From Botrytis cinerea B05.10 (taxonomy: Eukaryota > Ascomycota > Leotiomycetes > Helotiales > Sclerotiniaceae), in contig NC_037318.1 of NCBI RefSeq assembly GCF_000143535.2, forward strand, positions 1,302,001 through 1,366,000: DNA of 64,000 nucleotides, in the 5' to 3' direction. Below are positions 11,702 through 22,336 of the stretch, piece after piece. The notes under the pieces are model-generated. The model was not told the DNA's origin and did no database searches. It saw only the letters and a list, made by a program, of their open reading frames with translations. Every line of letters starts with the position of its first letter. The first letter of the stretch is position 1. Position numbers and translations under genes: made by a program.

Positions 11702-13028
11702 TTGGTTGATTGCACCTGGGCAATACTGGTAGATATTGGTATACGCTGGCCGATTGGATGGCCTGTTTTCAACGAAGGATATCCAGCACTATGCCCATTT
11801 ACCAGAAGAAATACAGGATACTAGTTCATACAACCCAATTGTCAATGAAACCTTTCAAAACATGCTTTCAACAAATAACAGCTTTCTGAGAAAAGGAAGA
11901 AGTAGTATCATAATGATGGCCCAAACAAATTTCTGGGGAGAGCTTAATCCCTGCTAGTTTCATCACGGAACTTTCCGCCTAGAACCCCGAAAGATGACAA
12001 TGGTGCACTACAACATTTTAGCCTATAGGCAAAACACGGACCGAGGGGCCTCGTGTTACTGAATCGGGTAGTCCTTTGAAGTACTTTGCCGTACTAGATA
12101 TTAGGAAGGATGAGAGGCTTTCTTTGATCTGATCCTCCCGTGACTTTTCCATGATCATGAGATTGAGTTGAGATTTCAGATGTTACTGGATTGGATTCCC
12201 ATCTACAAAGCGCTGCAGTGAAGGAGAAAAAGACACCAAGAGCTAGGTCTCATAACGTGAAATTTAGCATGAAGCGAAGGAACACGTATACTACAAGTTG
12301 TTTATATCTTGTGTTTCAGCCGCGAATAACGTCTACTCATCCAAGCATCGCAGTTATGGCGGCAAATTGAATACGCAGTGTTCAATTCATCCTACGAAGT
12401 GTTGTAGGCTGCGTAGTGTTCCTTGATTTTGTATATACCAATATCTACGAATTGATGCTTTGAGATATCCACTAGAGATATCGATTTTCAGCCATGAAGA
12501 TCATGTTTAGATATTACGCTTGTGGATGAGAAACGACGCATACAACCACATTGTCCAGTGGTATCATGATGCCTAGAGGTTTCTGGACGAGTGGCATATC
12601 CATAATTAAAGGATGAGATAGGCAAATTCTTTTAAAGCCACGCCCTCTCTTATTAGTACTTGGAAGCTGACTTTGACTTTCAATAATGAGAGCGTTTGCC
12701 GGGTGGCAAGGGTAAGATAGAAAATTTACATCGGATCACACTCGTCGTCTCATTGTATCTCAGGCAATGGGATTCGGAATCTTATCTGGAGAACACGAAT
12801 TAGAAGAGAATCTAATTAATAGATCCTATGACTTTAAGCCACTTTACTTTTGAATTTTAGTCTAGACGTCATGATATTTTCGCAACAACTTCAAGGTGGA
12901 AACGTGTAGCACATTTGCAAGTGAGACTACTGGACGCTGGCTAGAGTCCTGCTCTCTGAACAGGAACGCTTGAGTTGCAGTGACTTGATTTTCTCATCTT
13001 CTCCCTGATCGCTCGAGTTCCCCCCATA
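11702..13028. other. Intergenic region
   Basis: About 1.3 kb upstream of the aldehyde dehydrogenase and downstream of the MYND-finger gene. Only short open frames with no recognisable protein character are present. No repeat or RNA gene was recognised. Confidence 0.4.
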
Positions 13029-14306
13029 TCATGTATTCTCAGCTTTATTTTTACAAGTGAACCGGTGTAACGGCCATCCTCTCTGTCTGTGCTCTTCACT
13101 ACAGTACCTCGTTATTTCCTCTCTCTCTCCCTCTCCACAACAGATTATAAACTTTGCTCCTCCGATTCCACAATAGTCGCACCATAGAAATTTTGAGTTT
13201 TGGTCATTCGCTGTCCATCTATGGATTGCTCTCAGTGAGCGTTCAAAAAACCAATTCCACACCTCTTCACGTTGCTGTGCTCGTTTTTTTGTTAAACAGG
13301 GACGCTCTAATACAGGCTGTACAATACCTGCACAAACATTGGTGTACATAAAATCTTTCCACTGTCCACCATTGCCTAGAAAGTAAGGTTCCTCAAATAA
13401 CCCCTTCTTACCATATCGCATATGTAGCATATCAACCACAAAGCAATCGTCAAAAGGGGTGCGAGGGTTGCTGCCATTTACCAGTGAATTCGTATCCTCT
13501 CCTGGTGGAAAGAAGACCAGAATGACTCCTTTGCAACGTCCTAACATCAGTTTTTTAAAGGCACTGTCTGGCCTCTGATGTTCCCCGTTGAGATTCCGGT
13601 GTTTTGGACGTATCAAAACAAAACGCATTACGTGCATATCAGAGGCATTCACCAGAACTGGTTGTTCATTGCTGATTTGAATTTTCAGTTGTTGGCCTTC
13701 TCCACAAAACCTGAAAAAAAGTTGATACATCAACTCACATCCAGAAGCCCACTGTGAACATCGAGACTCATAAAATGCGCGCTCGAGTTGCGTGGAATTT
13801 AGTCGTCGTGTTTCTGGAGGTGCTTCAGGATGTATTCTGCAGGTACTCTGCCTCCATATTTCTTGATCTGGTGGGTAAGGACTGTCGTCGTAGCAGAAAC
13901 ATCGTGCTGCCTCTGTATACACTGTGTCGGACTCTTCGATTTTTCTACTTTCCATTTCTGAGCTATGGTAAAGACTGAGGTTCTCATATCGCCGATCCCG
14001 GGTTAAGCGTTCATAGTTGAGGAGGGTGATCAAAGTTCTGAGGGGAATTGGTTGCGATGCGACATGAATTAGTTTGCGCTCTGGTAGGATGGTTGGGGCT
14101 GATGTAGGAAGGGCTGTTTTGGGAAGGCCCAAATCTGGAAGAGTTGATATCAGGGGAGTTGACTCTACAGAGCTTGATCTTACAGGGTTTGATCCTAAAG
14201 CGTTTGGTCCTGACTCTTCTATGGTTTGAATTGATCGTCGTATCAGTTTCGAGTTAAAAAGTTCTGAATTCGTTGGTCCCATGATTAGGAATTTCCCGAT
14301 ATACAA
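13029..14306 (-). CDS. Protein with C-terminal MYND-like zinc finger
   Basis: Intronless frame of 425 residues. The last ~50 residues have the MYND pattern: WCDYCGI, then IICC, then YCSEEHRQRGWPLHRFTC. This gives CxxC, CC, the YCs core and the W-x2-H-x3-C end, with a histidine (EEH) where the canonical finger has the cysteine of CQ. MYND fingers bind proline-rich peptides or mediate protein-protein contacts in transcription. The rest has no domain I recognise: a Ser/Pro/Leu-rich N-terminus (residues ~20-75) and a middle region with scattered Cys, including CFCYDDSPYPPD. The start at 14306 gives the longest frame; a later Met (MGPTNSE, residue 9) is also possible. Function is unknown beyond the finger. 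Confidence 0.75.
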   Translation of the reverse strand: MYIGKFLIMGPTNSELFNSKLIRRSIQTIEESGPNALGSNPVRSSSVESTPLISTLPDLGLPKTALPTSAPTILPERKLIHVASQPIPLRTLITLLNYERLTRDRRYENLSLYHSSEMESRKIEESDTVYTEAARCFCYDDSPYPPDQEIWRQSTCRIHPEAPPETRRLNSTQLERAFYESRCSQWASGCELMYQLFFRFCGEGQQLKIQISNEQPVLVNASDMHVMRFVLIRPKHRNLNGEHQRPDSAFKKLMLGRCKGVILVFFPPGEDTNSLVNGSNPRTPFDDCFVVDMLHMRYGKKGLFEEPYFLGNGGQWKDFMYTNVCAGIVQPVLERPCLTKKRAQQREEVWNWFFERSLRAIHRWTANDQNSKFLWCDYCGIGGAKFIICCGEGEREEITRYCSEEHRQRGWPLHRFTCKNKAENT

Positions 14307-15087
14307 AAGAATACAAAGTCAATTTCCAATGATCCAAAAGTGTGATAGAGCAACGCAAGCGAATTGGAAGTAAAAGTTACGAATGTGTCGTGGCAATCAA
14401 ATGAAGAAAAGGAAGATGGAAGAGTGTGGAAATATACCCGATTTGTAGACGAGTGAAGAAGGAACGACAAGGAAGGGCTGATAACCAAATTTGCTCGTGA
14501 AGGAAGAGCGGATGTCTTTGCTATGTACGGTACTTGTAAATCATTTGATATCCAAAATGAATGATCCCGAAGAGAACAAACAAACAAATATAAATCTCAT
14601 AGAAATGAAGCGAACGATTGATAATCTGCCGTTCAATTGGAAAACAAGAAAACGTCTTCATTCTTCAATCCGACTAAAAAATTCAAATTATAATTCAGCG
14701 GCTCACACTCTCACATCAAAGGCTCATTCATGTCTAGTCTGCAAATCTGGAGTACTCGATACATGCTATTGAGTATCTCCCTACCTATCTCGCCTGATCA
14801 CCTGATGGAAATTTTCTGTCTCCGCAATACATAGGTAGGTTCTAATAGTGGGTTTACAAAAATGTGTTGTATTTCGAAAGCTATAGCTTAAGATTTAGAT
14901 ATCCTCGTCATTTAGACTGAATTGGCTAATACACTACACTAATAAAACGTTTCACATAATGAGTAATCCCAAATCCCAACGAAAGCAGTTTTCTCCTTAA
15001 TCTCCCTATTCTCTCATAAACCTCCACCCCTCCAAAACCCCTCCCAAACACATTCCCAAACCACCAACCCCCCCTCCTCATCCAACC
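14307..15087. other. Intergenic region
   Basis: About 780 bp between two minus-strand genes. The right part (15000-15090) is strikingly C-rich on the plus strand, continuing the compositional skew of the secreted-protein gene. No additional gene is supported. Confidence 0.4.
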
Positions 15088-15942
15088 CTAAATCCCCCCT
15101 GTAACCCTCGCCTCCCCTCTCCTCCTCCCCACCCCTAAACTAACCCCCACCTCCACCATCGTCTTCCCACCCCTCACCTGCGTAACCGTGGTCCACGGCA
15201 CCAACAATCCCTCCCTCTCCAAACAACCCAGAACCTCCTCCTCACCCAGCTTTTCACACCTCTCCTTCTTCTCCTCAAACCCCCGCCCCTGATTCCCCAT
15301 CCCCACAGCCGAAGTCGTACTCGCAGACGATCTCGTAATCGTTTGGAAAGTCCGCGGCGCTTCACTCAGCGGTACAATAACCAAACCCGAACCCGAACCC
15401 GTTTCCAACGCATCCACATCCCGCGCAGTAATAGTAACCGTAGCGACAGTGTAGTAGATTGTCGACGCAGGAACAATAATAGTAGTAGTCGGAGTAAGGA
15501 ATTCTCTACTCCAACTCAGATCCTTAAAGCGATCAAAAAATCTCAGTATTTCTTTCACTACGAATGGAAAATTTGTGTGCGGGGATTTACTTACAGCTGT
15601 TATGGAAGGGACGGGGGTTGGGATCGGAGATGTGGCTACTACTTCTGCATCTGTGGGAGCGCCAGTTCGATATGTGGCGATGTTGAATCCTTCTTGGCCG
15701 AACGGACCTAAGTTGCGTGCGTGATGTGCGTCTTCGGGTTCTGTATCGGTATTTATGTGTTGACTGATTGCGATCATAGAGAGTGATGTATCGGAGGGGA
15801 TAGGAGAAAGAGTTGGTTCTGCTGCGAGATTATATTCCAAGGCGTTCTGAGGACTGATGGATGTTTGTGGCCAAGCTGATGCGGTGGAAGAGTAGGCGAA
15901 AACACCCAGGAGGGTGAGAGAGCGTGCTGCTGTGATATGCAT
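15088..15942 (-). CDS. Predicted secreted protein of unknown function
   Basis: Frame of 284 codons opening with a signal peptide (MHITAARSLTLLGVFAYSSTASA, about residues 1-23, cleavage before WPQ). The mature part is rich in Ser, Thr and Pro, as in O-glycosylated secreted proteins, and I recognise no catalytic domain. A 72-bp stretch, 15523-15594, has a GTAAGT donor and an AAG acceptor and could be an intron. Removing it keeps the frame and joins PSITA to DLSWSREF, giving about 260 residues. Its branch site is weak, so both forms are possible. The 3' third is strongly G-rich on the coding strand (runs of Gly, Val, Glu, Arg codons), unlike neighbouring genes. Confidence 0.6.
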   Translation of the reverse strand: MHITAARSLTLLGVFAYSSTASAWPQTSISPQNALEYNLAAEPTLSPIPSDTSLSMIAISQHINTDTEPEDAHHARNLGPFGQEGFNIATYRTGAPTDAEVVATSPIPTPVPSITAVSKSPHTNFPFVVKEILRFFDRFKDLSWSREFLTPTTTIIVPASTIYYTVATVTITARDVDALETGSGSGLVIVPLSEAPRTFQTITRSSASTTSAVGMGNQGRGFEEKKERCEKLGEEEVLGCLEREGLLVPWTTVTQVRGGKTMVEVGVSLGVGRRRGEARVTGGI

Positions 15943-17323
15943 GGTTGAGGGATAGTGTTCAATTCAAGTATATAATGGGGTAATCGAAGCAAAACAAGAA
16001 ATACTAAGACTGGTCTGATAAAGATGTTTAATATTGAAATGAAGATATTGATATTGATATCGATCCTGAGACAAAGAAATCGAAGTTTATATACCACAAA
16101 TCTCACACCCAGAAAAACCATCACTATACAACCATACAAACTGGATACCCCATACCCCAAGCCCACTGCACTGCACCGCAGCGCAGCGCCATCAATCCAG
16201 AGCACAAAGTCTCCAACCAAGCCAACTCTCACATGATAACTATTCATAGATTTCCCGGCTCTACTATTCCCAGAATCCAAAACCCAATGTCTCGAATTCA
16301 ATATATCCCATCTCATCCCAGCAAACCAACTCACACAGCTTTCCGCAGTAACCTTTGCGCCTAGAAGGCCCGCCGATCGATCGATGATGTGTGAACGAAC
16401 CGACTACACATGCCTCCAACATACATGTACATACCACGATTCCCAATCCACAATCCATCAAACAAACAAACAAACAAACAAACAAACAAACAAACCCTCC
16501 AAAAACGTCCGCAAGCAAGGTGGCGGAGTGTAAAAAACCATGCGAGAGTTGAGACAAAAGCAATTTACAACTGTTGGTTCCGTGGACCTTGTATGCGAAA
16601 CTAATTGTTGGTACTCATAGCCCTGAATTATACATAGCCTATTGCACTGCACATCTCAAGGATAAGCGAGCACTTCTATGTAAGTAATTGCGGCATAAGA
16701 TAGAACCAACAATTAGTAAAAACGATCAGAATCTGCACCCAAAATACATGGAGGAAAACACTTCTCTCTTCCAATGAATAAGAGCAACACGAGAGAAAAC
16801 CTAAGCCGGCGCACGAAAATATAATACAATGATGAGAATCAAAATGACATGACAGTTCTTTGTATTTGAAACTAGTAGAAATGGTCGACGAGATTGTGGA
16901 CCAGTTTTGTTCCAAATTACTCACACTAGCATAGTAACAGATAAACGTATGTCTGAGTTCTCAGAATTGTTGCAACGGTATAACCTTCTCCGCTGGAACA
17001 ACACTTCGAGACCTGGTAATCAACTAAAGACAAAACACAATGAACTTACATTCCTTAAATTCCTCGACTTTACATGATATGCAGGCATCTATTCTGAAGC
17101 ACATGCTAAGATCGTTCTAACAGACCATTTCTCTTCACTTTACGAGTTGAGCAATGCTTATTTATGATATGATTGTGGCACCGATATTGTGCATCAAAAT
17201 CTACCTGGGAATTCGTAAAATCTATAATTTGGCCAAAGCGACCAAATTCAAACAACCGCGCCATATTTGTACCTAATCTAAAAAGTTTCCCAAAGTTTGA
17301 ATTTACTTCCGAATTTCTAAATT
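15943..17323. other. Intergenic region with microsatellite
   Basis: About 1.4 kb. It holds the promoter side of the secreted-protein gene and a CAAA tetranucleotide repeat (16459-16494). Open frames on the minus strand here (for example 16264-16563) read through the repeat as VCLF periodicity and are not genes. Confidence 0.5.
16459..16494. repeat. (CAAA)9 microsatellite
   Basis: Nine uninterrupted copies of CAAA. A simple tandem repeat in intergenic DNA, of a kind that usually varies in length between strains. Confidence 0.95.
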
Positions 17324-19147
17324 TCAGTTGTAATCTCTGTTGGCATCACTCGCAAAGTTATGTAAACTATTAAAGTCAGTGTATTGTCCAGGATGAGACA
17401 TCGAGAGCGAGCAAACATACCTAATATCTTGACGATCTCTAACCGAAGGTGTGCTAGACTCAGTCGCCTCTAGCTTGGGCCTCGCATTGCCATTCTTAGC
17501 ACCATTGACGCCCTGGTCTTGGCTGCCATCGGGAACTACCTGACCCTTTGAGTCTACTGTTGCTCCCTGGCTGATGAGATTGAATTCCTTTTCTCCTGCT
17601 ACACCATGAATAACAGCTTCCTTCGCACTCTCAAGAACCTTCATCTTACGAGTTTCACCTCGAATTTGTTCCAAATGCTCGAAGTAACCATCTTGAACCG
17701 GTGTTACGTAGGTACCACAGAAAACACCAACTTCGAATTCTTGTGTCTTTGGATCGCGAGGAGAAAGTTCTGCACATGCTGCCTTCAAGTCCTCCAATGA
17801 CTGATAAATGACTTCGTCCGCACCAATGTGTTCGGCAATCGCATATCTATCACGGTTATGTGCGACAAGTTCTTGGGGCGATGCAAGATCAATACCGTAG
17901 ATGTGAGCGTGGGTAATGGGTGGAGCAGAGGAAGCGAATATGACCTTCTTTGCACCTGCCTCACGGGCCATCAATACAATCTCCCTACTGGTCGTTCCAC
18001 GAACAATACTGTCATCAACCAAGAGAACTGTACGTCCGGCAAATTCAGACTCCATTGCACTAAGCTTGCGTCGAACAGACTTTTGACGAGCACCTTGTCC
18101 TGGCATAATGAAAGTACGGAAGACATAGCGATTCTTGATAAATCCTTCACAGTAAGGTATCTTGAGACGCTTCGAAACACTCTGAGCTGAAGTATTGGAG
18201 GTTTCAGGAATTGGAATAACGACATCAATCTCTTTGACTGCCTCAGGGCCAAGAACCTTGCTGATTGTATCGGCAAGTTTATTTCCCATAGCTTGTCGAC
18301 TTCGATGAACACTGATTCCATCGATGATAGAATCGGGTCTAGCAAAGTAAACATACTCGAAAATATCTGGAGCATAGTTCTTTTGTGGAACGATTTGTCT
18401 GAAGTGAGGTTCTGAGCCCTTTCTGATGATGACGGCCTGTCCAGGGAGAATATCAACGAGATCGCTGAATCCAAGTTGCTTCAAAGCAACTGATTCAGAA
18501 GCCATCATGTAATCCTTAGCTCCTGTTTCGGTTAATCGAGAACCCAAGATGAGGGGACGAATGCCGTGTGGATCGCGGAAACCGAGGATGCCAAAACCAG
18601 CCAACATTGCTGTGCATGCCCAGCCTCCAACACATCTGCCATACATTCTCTCCAAGCTCTTGAAAATATCTTCTTCATTGACACGGGCCTTTCCAGTCTC
18701 ATTGAGCTCGTTGGCAAAGATGTTGAGCATTAGCTCACTATCGCTGTCGGTGTTGATGTGTCTATGAGCTTCGAAATCGAGGAAGCGCTTGAGCTCTGGG
18801 GCGTTGATCAAGTTTCCGTTGTGCGCAAAGGTAATTCCGTAAGGACTGTTGACATAGAAAGGTTGAGCTTCGGCACTAGCACTGCTTCCGGCTGTGGGGT
18901 ATCTCAAGTGACCGATGCCCATGAAACCAGGAAGGTCCTGAATGCGGGATCCATCTTGGAACACTCTTGAAGCCATACCGTTACCCTTGCATTGATAGAT
19001 TCGACCGCCAGCGGCACATGTAGCGATTCCGCAGGCATCTTGTCCTCTGTGTTGCAAGTAGTAAAGTGCTTCGTGTATTTGCGATGCCGCCGTGGTTGAG
19101 TTGGGGTCGTCATACGCGGCCAAGATCAATCCGAGAATTCCGCACAT
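17324..19147 (-). CDS. ADE4: Amidophosphoribosyltransferase (glutamine PRPP amidotransferase)
   Basis: First committed enzyme of de novo purine synthesis: PRPP plus glutamine gives phosphoribosylamine. The N-terminus [10 protein letters not shown] places the Ntn nucleophile Cys at position 2. A class II glutaminase domain ([34 protein letters not shown]) fills about residues 2-240. The phosphoribosyltransferase half carries the PRPP loop [14 protein letters not shown] (about residue 372) and [17 protein letters not shown] 54-bp intron at 17367-17420 (GTATGT donor, CTGAC branch, AATAG acceptor) near the 3' end is in frame and lacks stops. Splicing gives about 589 residues ending [16 protein letters not shown]; retention gives 607. 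The cytosolic enzyme is normally feedback-inhibited by purine nucleotides. Confidence 0.97.
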   Translation of the reverse strand: MCGILGLILAAYDDPNSTTAASQIHEALYYLQHRGQDACGIATCAAGGRIYQCKGNGMASRVFQDGSRIQDLPGFMGIGHLRYPTAGSSASAEAQPFYVNSPYGITFAHNGNLINAPELKRFLDFEAHRHINTDSDSELMLNIFANELNETGKARVNEEDIFKSLERMYGRCVGGWACTAMLAGFGILGFRDPHGIRPLILGSRLTETGAKDYMMASESVALKQLGFSDLVDILPGQAVIIRKGSEPHFRQIVPQKNYAPDIFEYVYFARPDSIIDGISVHRSRQAMGNKLADTISKVLGPEAVKEIDVVIPIPETSNTSAQSVSKRLKIPYCEGFIKNRYVFRTFIMPGQGARQKSVRRKLSAMESEFAGRTVLLVDDSIVRGTTSREIVLMAREAGAKKVIFASSAPPITHAHIYGIDLASPQELVAHNRDRYAIAEHIGADEVIYQSLEDLKAACAELSPRDPKTQEFEVGVFCGTYVTPVQDGYFEHLEQIRGETRKMKVLESAKEAVIHGVAGEKEFNLISQGATVDSKGQVVPDGSQDQGVNGAKNGNARPKLEATESSTPSVRDRQDIRYVCSLSMSHPGQYTDFNSLHNFASDANRDYN

Positions 19148-20327
19148 CTTGTAAAAGTTTTATGAGGTTAATTGTTTGTGTACTAAGTCGATTTTGTTAG
19201 TTCTGCCACTGATAAGAAATAAAAGATTCGAGGGCAATTAAATTTAGAAAACTGGATCTGCAGAATCCTGTTTGTGAGTGTAACGATTCCGACTTTCTCG
19301 CCGGAATCGATTCAGGAAGTTCGACGTAGTGTAACTCATGAAAGAGTACGTGACGTCCAAATTCGCGACCTTGTGAGAGAAGAGGAACGGACTTACTCGT
19401 AGGACTCTTCCAATGTGACTCTTTGGAGAAAAGTCAGAGGCGAATAATCGTATTGTAAGTTGAATTTCAAGTGAAAGGTGTACAATCACTCCAAATGGAA
19501 TTGATGGTGACTGAAAGGTCGTAGATTGAGCAGATATCTGCGAACAGAAGATAACTTTGACGACATTTTGAAGGTTTAGGATTTTTTTTTCTCCCACATC
19601 CCACCTTGATAATAAATTTAGACTGGACCGAAGAAGATCCTACGTCGTTTGAGTAGGCGGTGAGACGTTGCACTGTGGGCAGAATTCAAGATGAAGTTCT
19701 TGGCACGTTACACCCCAGACGGAAGGCTCTCTTCTCGTCCAGTGTGATCCGAATAATGGGGAGAGAGGGGAACCGGGGGGGGGGAGGCCATGATGTCGAC
19801 AGTCCTTACTTTTGCACTGCGATATTGGTACCGGCGAGACAAGTTGCATTGAGAGCCAGCATGACTTCTATTTGCTCCAACACATTTCTTTTCATCACTT
19901 TGCATTACTCATCTATCATTGAAGGCTTTGTTATTAAACTTTGAAGGGTTGTTCGTTTCATTGCAATACCGGGCCCTCATTGGTTGACCTTCACCCCACC
20001 ACGTGCGACTCATGAAGGCCCACTTCGATCTAGAGAAGAGTGATGGTCACGTGATAGTTCACATTTCGTCAATGAACACGAGTGAGTTCCGATGCACACC
20101 CACGACACCAAATGATGGGCTGTGGCCAGCTGGTATGTGATACCATTACGACTAAATATCACTCACCGTCCACGACACAGCCCATCAAGCTAGGTAGTCA
20201 TAAACCCTGCATCATTTGGACTATCTGTGCAGCGCCGCTGTTAATGGCAGATTGGGATACCTGGTCTTCTAATGGGTGAGGTGGCGCTACGATCTCTCCG
20301 GTAAAACCAACATCAAAACCGAGTTGC
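19148..20327. promoter_or_regulatory. ADE4 upstream region
   Basis: About 1.2 kb between ADE4 and the 3' end of the MFS gene; both are on the minus strand, so this is the ADE4 promoter and 5' UTR. It contains a run of ten Gs (19775-19784) and two CACGTG cores, CACGTG at 20000-20005 and the palindrome TCACGTGA at 20047-20054. Factors of the bHLH class bind this core in fungi; that they act on ADE4 here is only inference. Short ORFs in the region have no protein character. Confidence 0.45.
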
Positions 20328-22336
20328 TCATTGAATGGCCCTTGAACTGTGATCGTTAGATCGTGGGCCAGGGACGCTATCTTCTCGAACATCCAGATCC
20401 AAAGCTTTACCCACATCCAATCCAACATCTTCGGATTGTCTCTCGTTATTTCCATTACTTGTCAATGACTCAGCCGTTTTATCCCTGGCTTCCCTAAATC
20501 TGCATCAGCATGATACAGTCAACTTTGAACCACAATCTACTTACCGGAGTCTCTCCCGTTTCCACAATATTCTGATCGTAAACGTCGTCAGGATAAGAAT
20601 GAGCGAAAGTACACTGACGGTGATGAACCCCTTTCGATACTGCGGAGCATCAACTTGTTGCCAAACAATCAACGGCAACCAAGCCTGAAGAACATAAGCC
20701 ATCTCATTCATGGTCGCAATAACTATTGCCCTTTCTTCATTGTCTTTATTGCAGATTTCATGCGCCCAGCTAGCTATTTGTCAGTATCTTAACATATACA
20801 CGAGGCTCGTGGAAACTTACGCCATGCAAAGACCAGAAAGGCCATACCCGGAGCCCATGAGATAATAACAGGCCCATTTCCATCCAACGGGTATGTCCCA
20901 TATTGCCAGAGAAACATAACAGATGATATTCATAGCTCCGCCAAAAACAATTGGTGGCCAGCGTTTTCCGTTCAAGATAGTATCTGAGGTCCAAGCATAC
21001 GCAAGTGTGGTCACAATTTGTACTGCCGAAGTACCCGTCGGATATGTGTTGATTTGGCCCACTGTATACTTGGGATTCTTTGAGTCTTTGAGGAATTGGG
21101 CGAAAACTGGTGCCGCTCCAGCCGCCCCGTTGTTGAAAGCTCTGATTATATGTTAGCAGGATCTACCACGCTTTGAAGCAATTGAGTCGTACACATATAA
21201 GAGGGTAAGAGCATATATATGCCAAGACGAGAAAATCTTTGTTATCTTTGCTTTGGTATATGGCTTCCTTTGTTCTCTACCTTCCAATTCCATGCGTTTC
21301 TTACCATAGTCTAATTCCTATTGAAGAATTAGCAAGGAAAGCCGGCAACCTGGTTAATTACAAACCTCTTTAGAGAAATACCACGCCTTGGCAATTTCTG
21401 GGACATCTGGGAGGATGAAATATCCTGCTATGGCGATGGGAAGGGAAATAACACCATCAATTATAAACAGCCTATGCAGAGGTTAGTTACCGTCGTAGCA
21501 GGCTATCAATACTCCCTTTAGAGTTTCTTACCATTGCCAACCTTTTAGACCACCTCGGCCCCCGAGATGGTACACGGAAGCCATCAAGTATCCAGAAAAC
21601 ATCGACCCAAGTGCACCTGTAGCATGGAATATACAGGACCTTTTGGCTAACTCATCTTTTCTGTACCACGATCCGATGATGTACTGCATCCCCGGATAGA
21701 AACCACTTTCAGCAAGCCCAATCAAAAATCGTAACGCATATATTTGCGATACGTTGTTACACCGCGACATACACATTGTCAAGACTGTCCAGACTACCTG
21801 TAAGACTTTTAGCTACCATACTCAACAATCATCAATAGGGATTGGGGACATACTTCAATGGTGGGAATCCATATGGAAGGGCGTACTCGAGTGAGTATAA
21901 TGTTACTCGGAATCTCGCCAATTACATATCCTGCAGTCCATGTTGCAACCATGTAATTGAGTTGGTTTCCATACAAGCCTAGATCCTCTTTCAACCCCGA
22001 GACAAATGCATTATTTATGTTTTGCTGATCCAAATTTTTAATGAAATATCCTACATTATTGATTAGTCAAAATCTGGAAGTCTCTTCATTATATGAAAGT
22101 GCCAAATGCCTAGGAGATGGGCAACAAAACTCACCCAGAGAAGCAAACGTCAACACTGCCAAATCAAGCTTGAACAGAAACCGTCTTTCTTGAGGCGATT
22201 TATCCAAAGTATCCCATATATAGCTAGTCCACGTTTTTTTCGTTTCCTCCTTGATGATCGAGCTCGACACTTCTTCTGAACTGGAATTATCGATCACGTG
22301 TCCATGCACAACCAAGCTATTTTTGTCGGAAGTCAT
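20328..22336 (-). CDS. MFS transporter, allantoate/pantothenate (Dal5/Liz1) family
   Basis: Eight exons: 22336-22135, 22050-21854, 21797-21532, 21471-21366, 21317-21193, 21141-20821, 20769-20545 and 20493-20328. All phases agree and the product is about 535 residues with 12 predicted membrane segments. Branch signatures of the anion:cation symporter family are clear: [19 protein letters not shown] in TM1 and the following loop, [26 protein letters not shown] and the [19 protein letters not shown] segment of TM4-5. Relatives carry pantothenate, allantoate, nicotinate or biotin precursors inward with protons; the exact substrate cannot be read. The cytosolic tail is acidic. Exon 7 uses the second of two nearby acceptor AGs (ATAGCTAG), which is required for frame. 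Confidence 0.9.

Noticed and set aside
16264..16563. Minus-strand frame with repeated VCLF
   Set aside because: The periodic residues come from the (CAAA)9 microsatellite.
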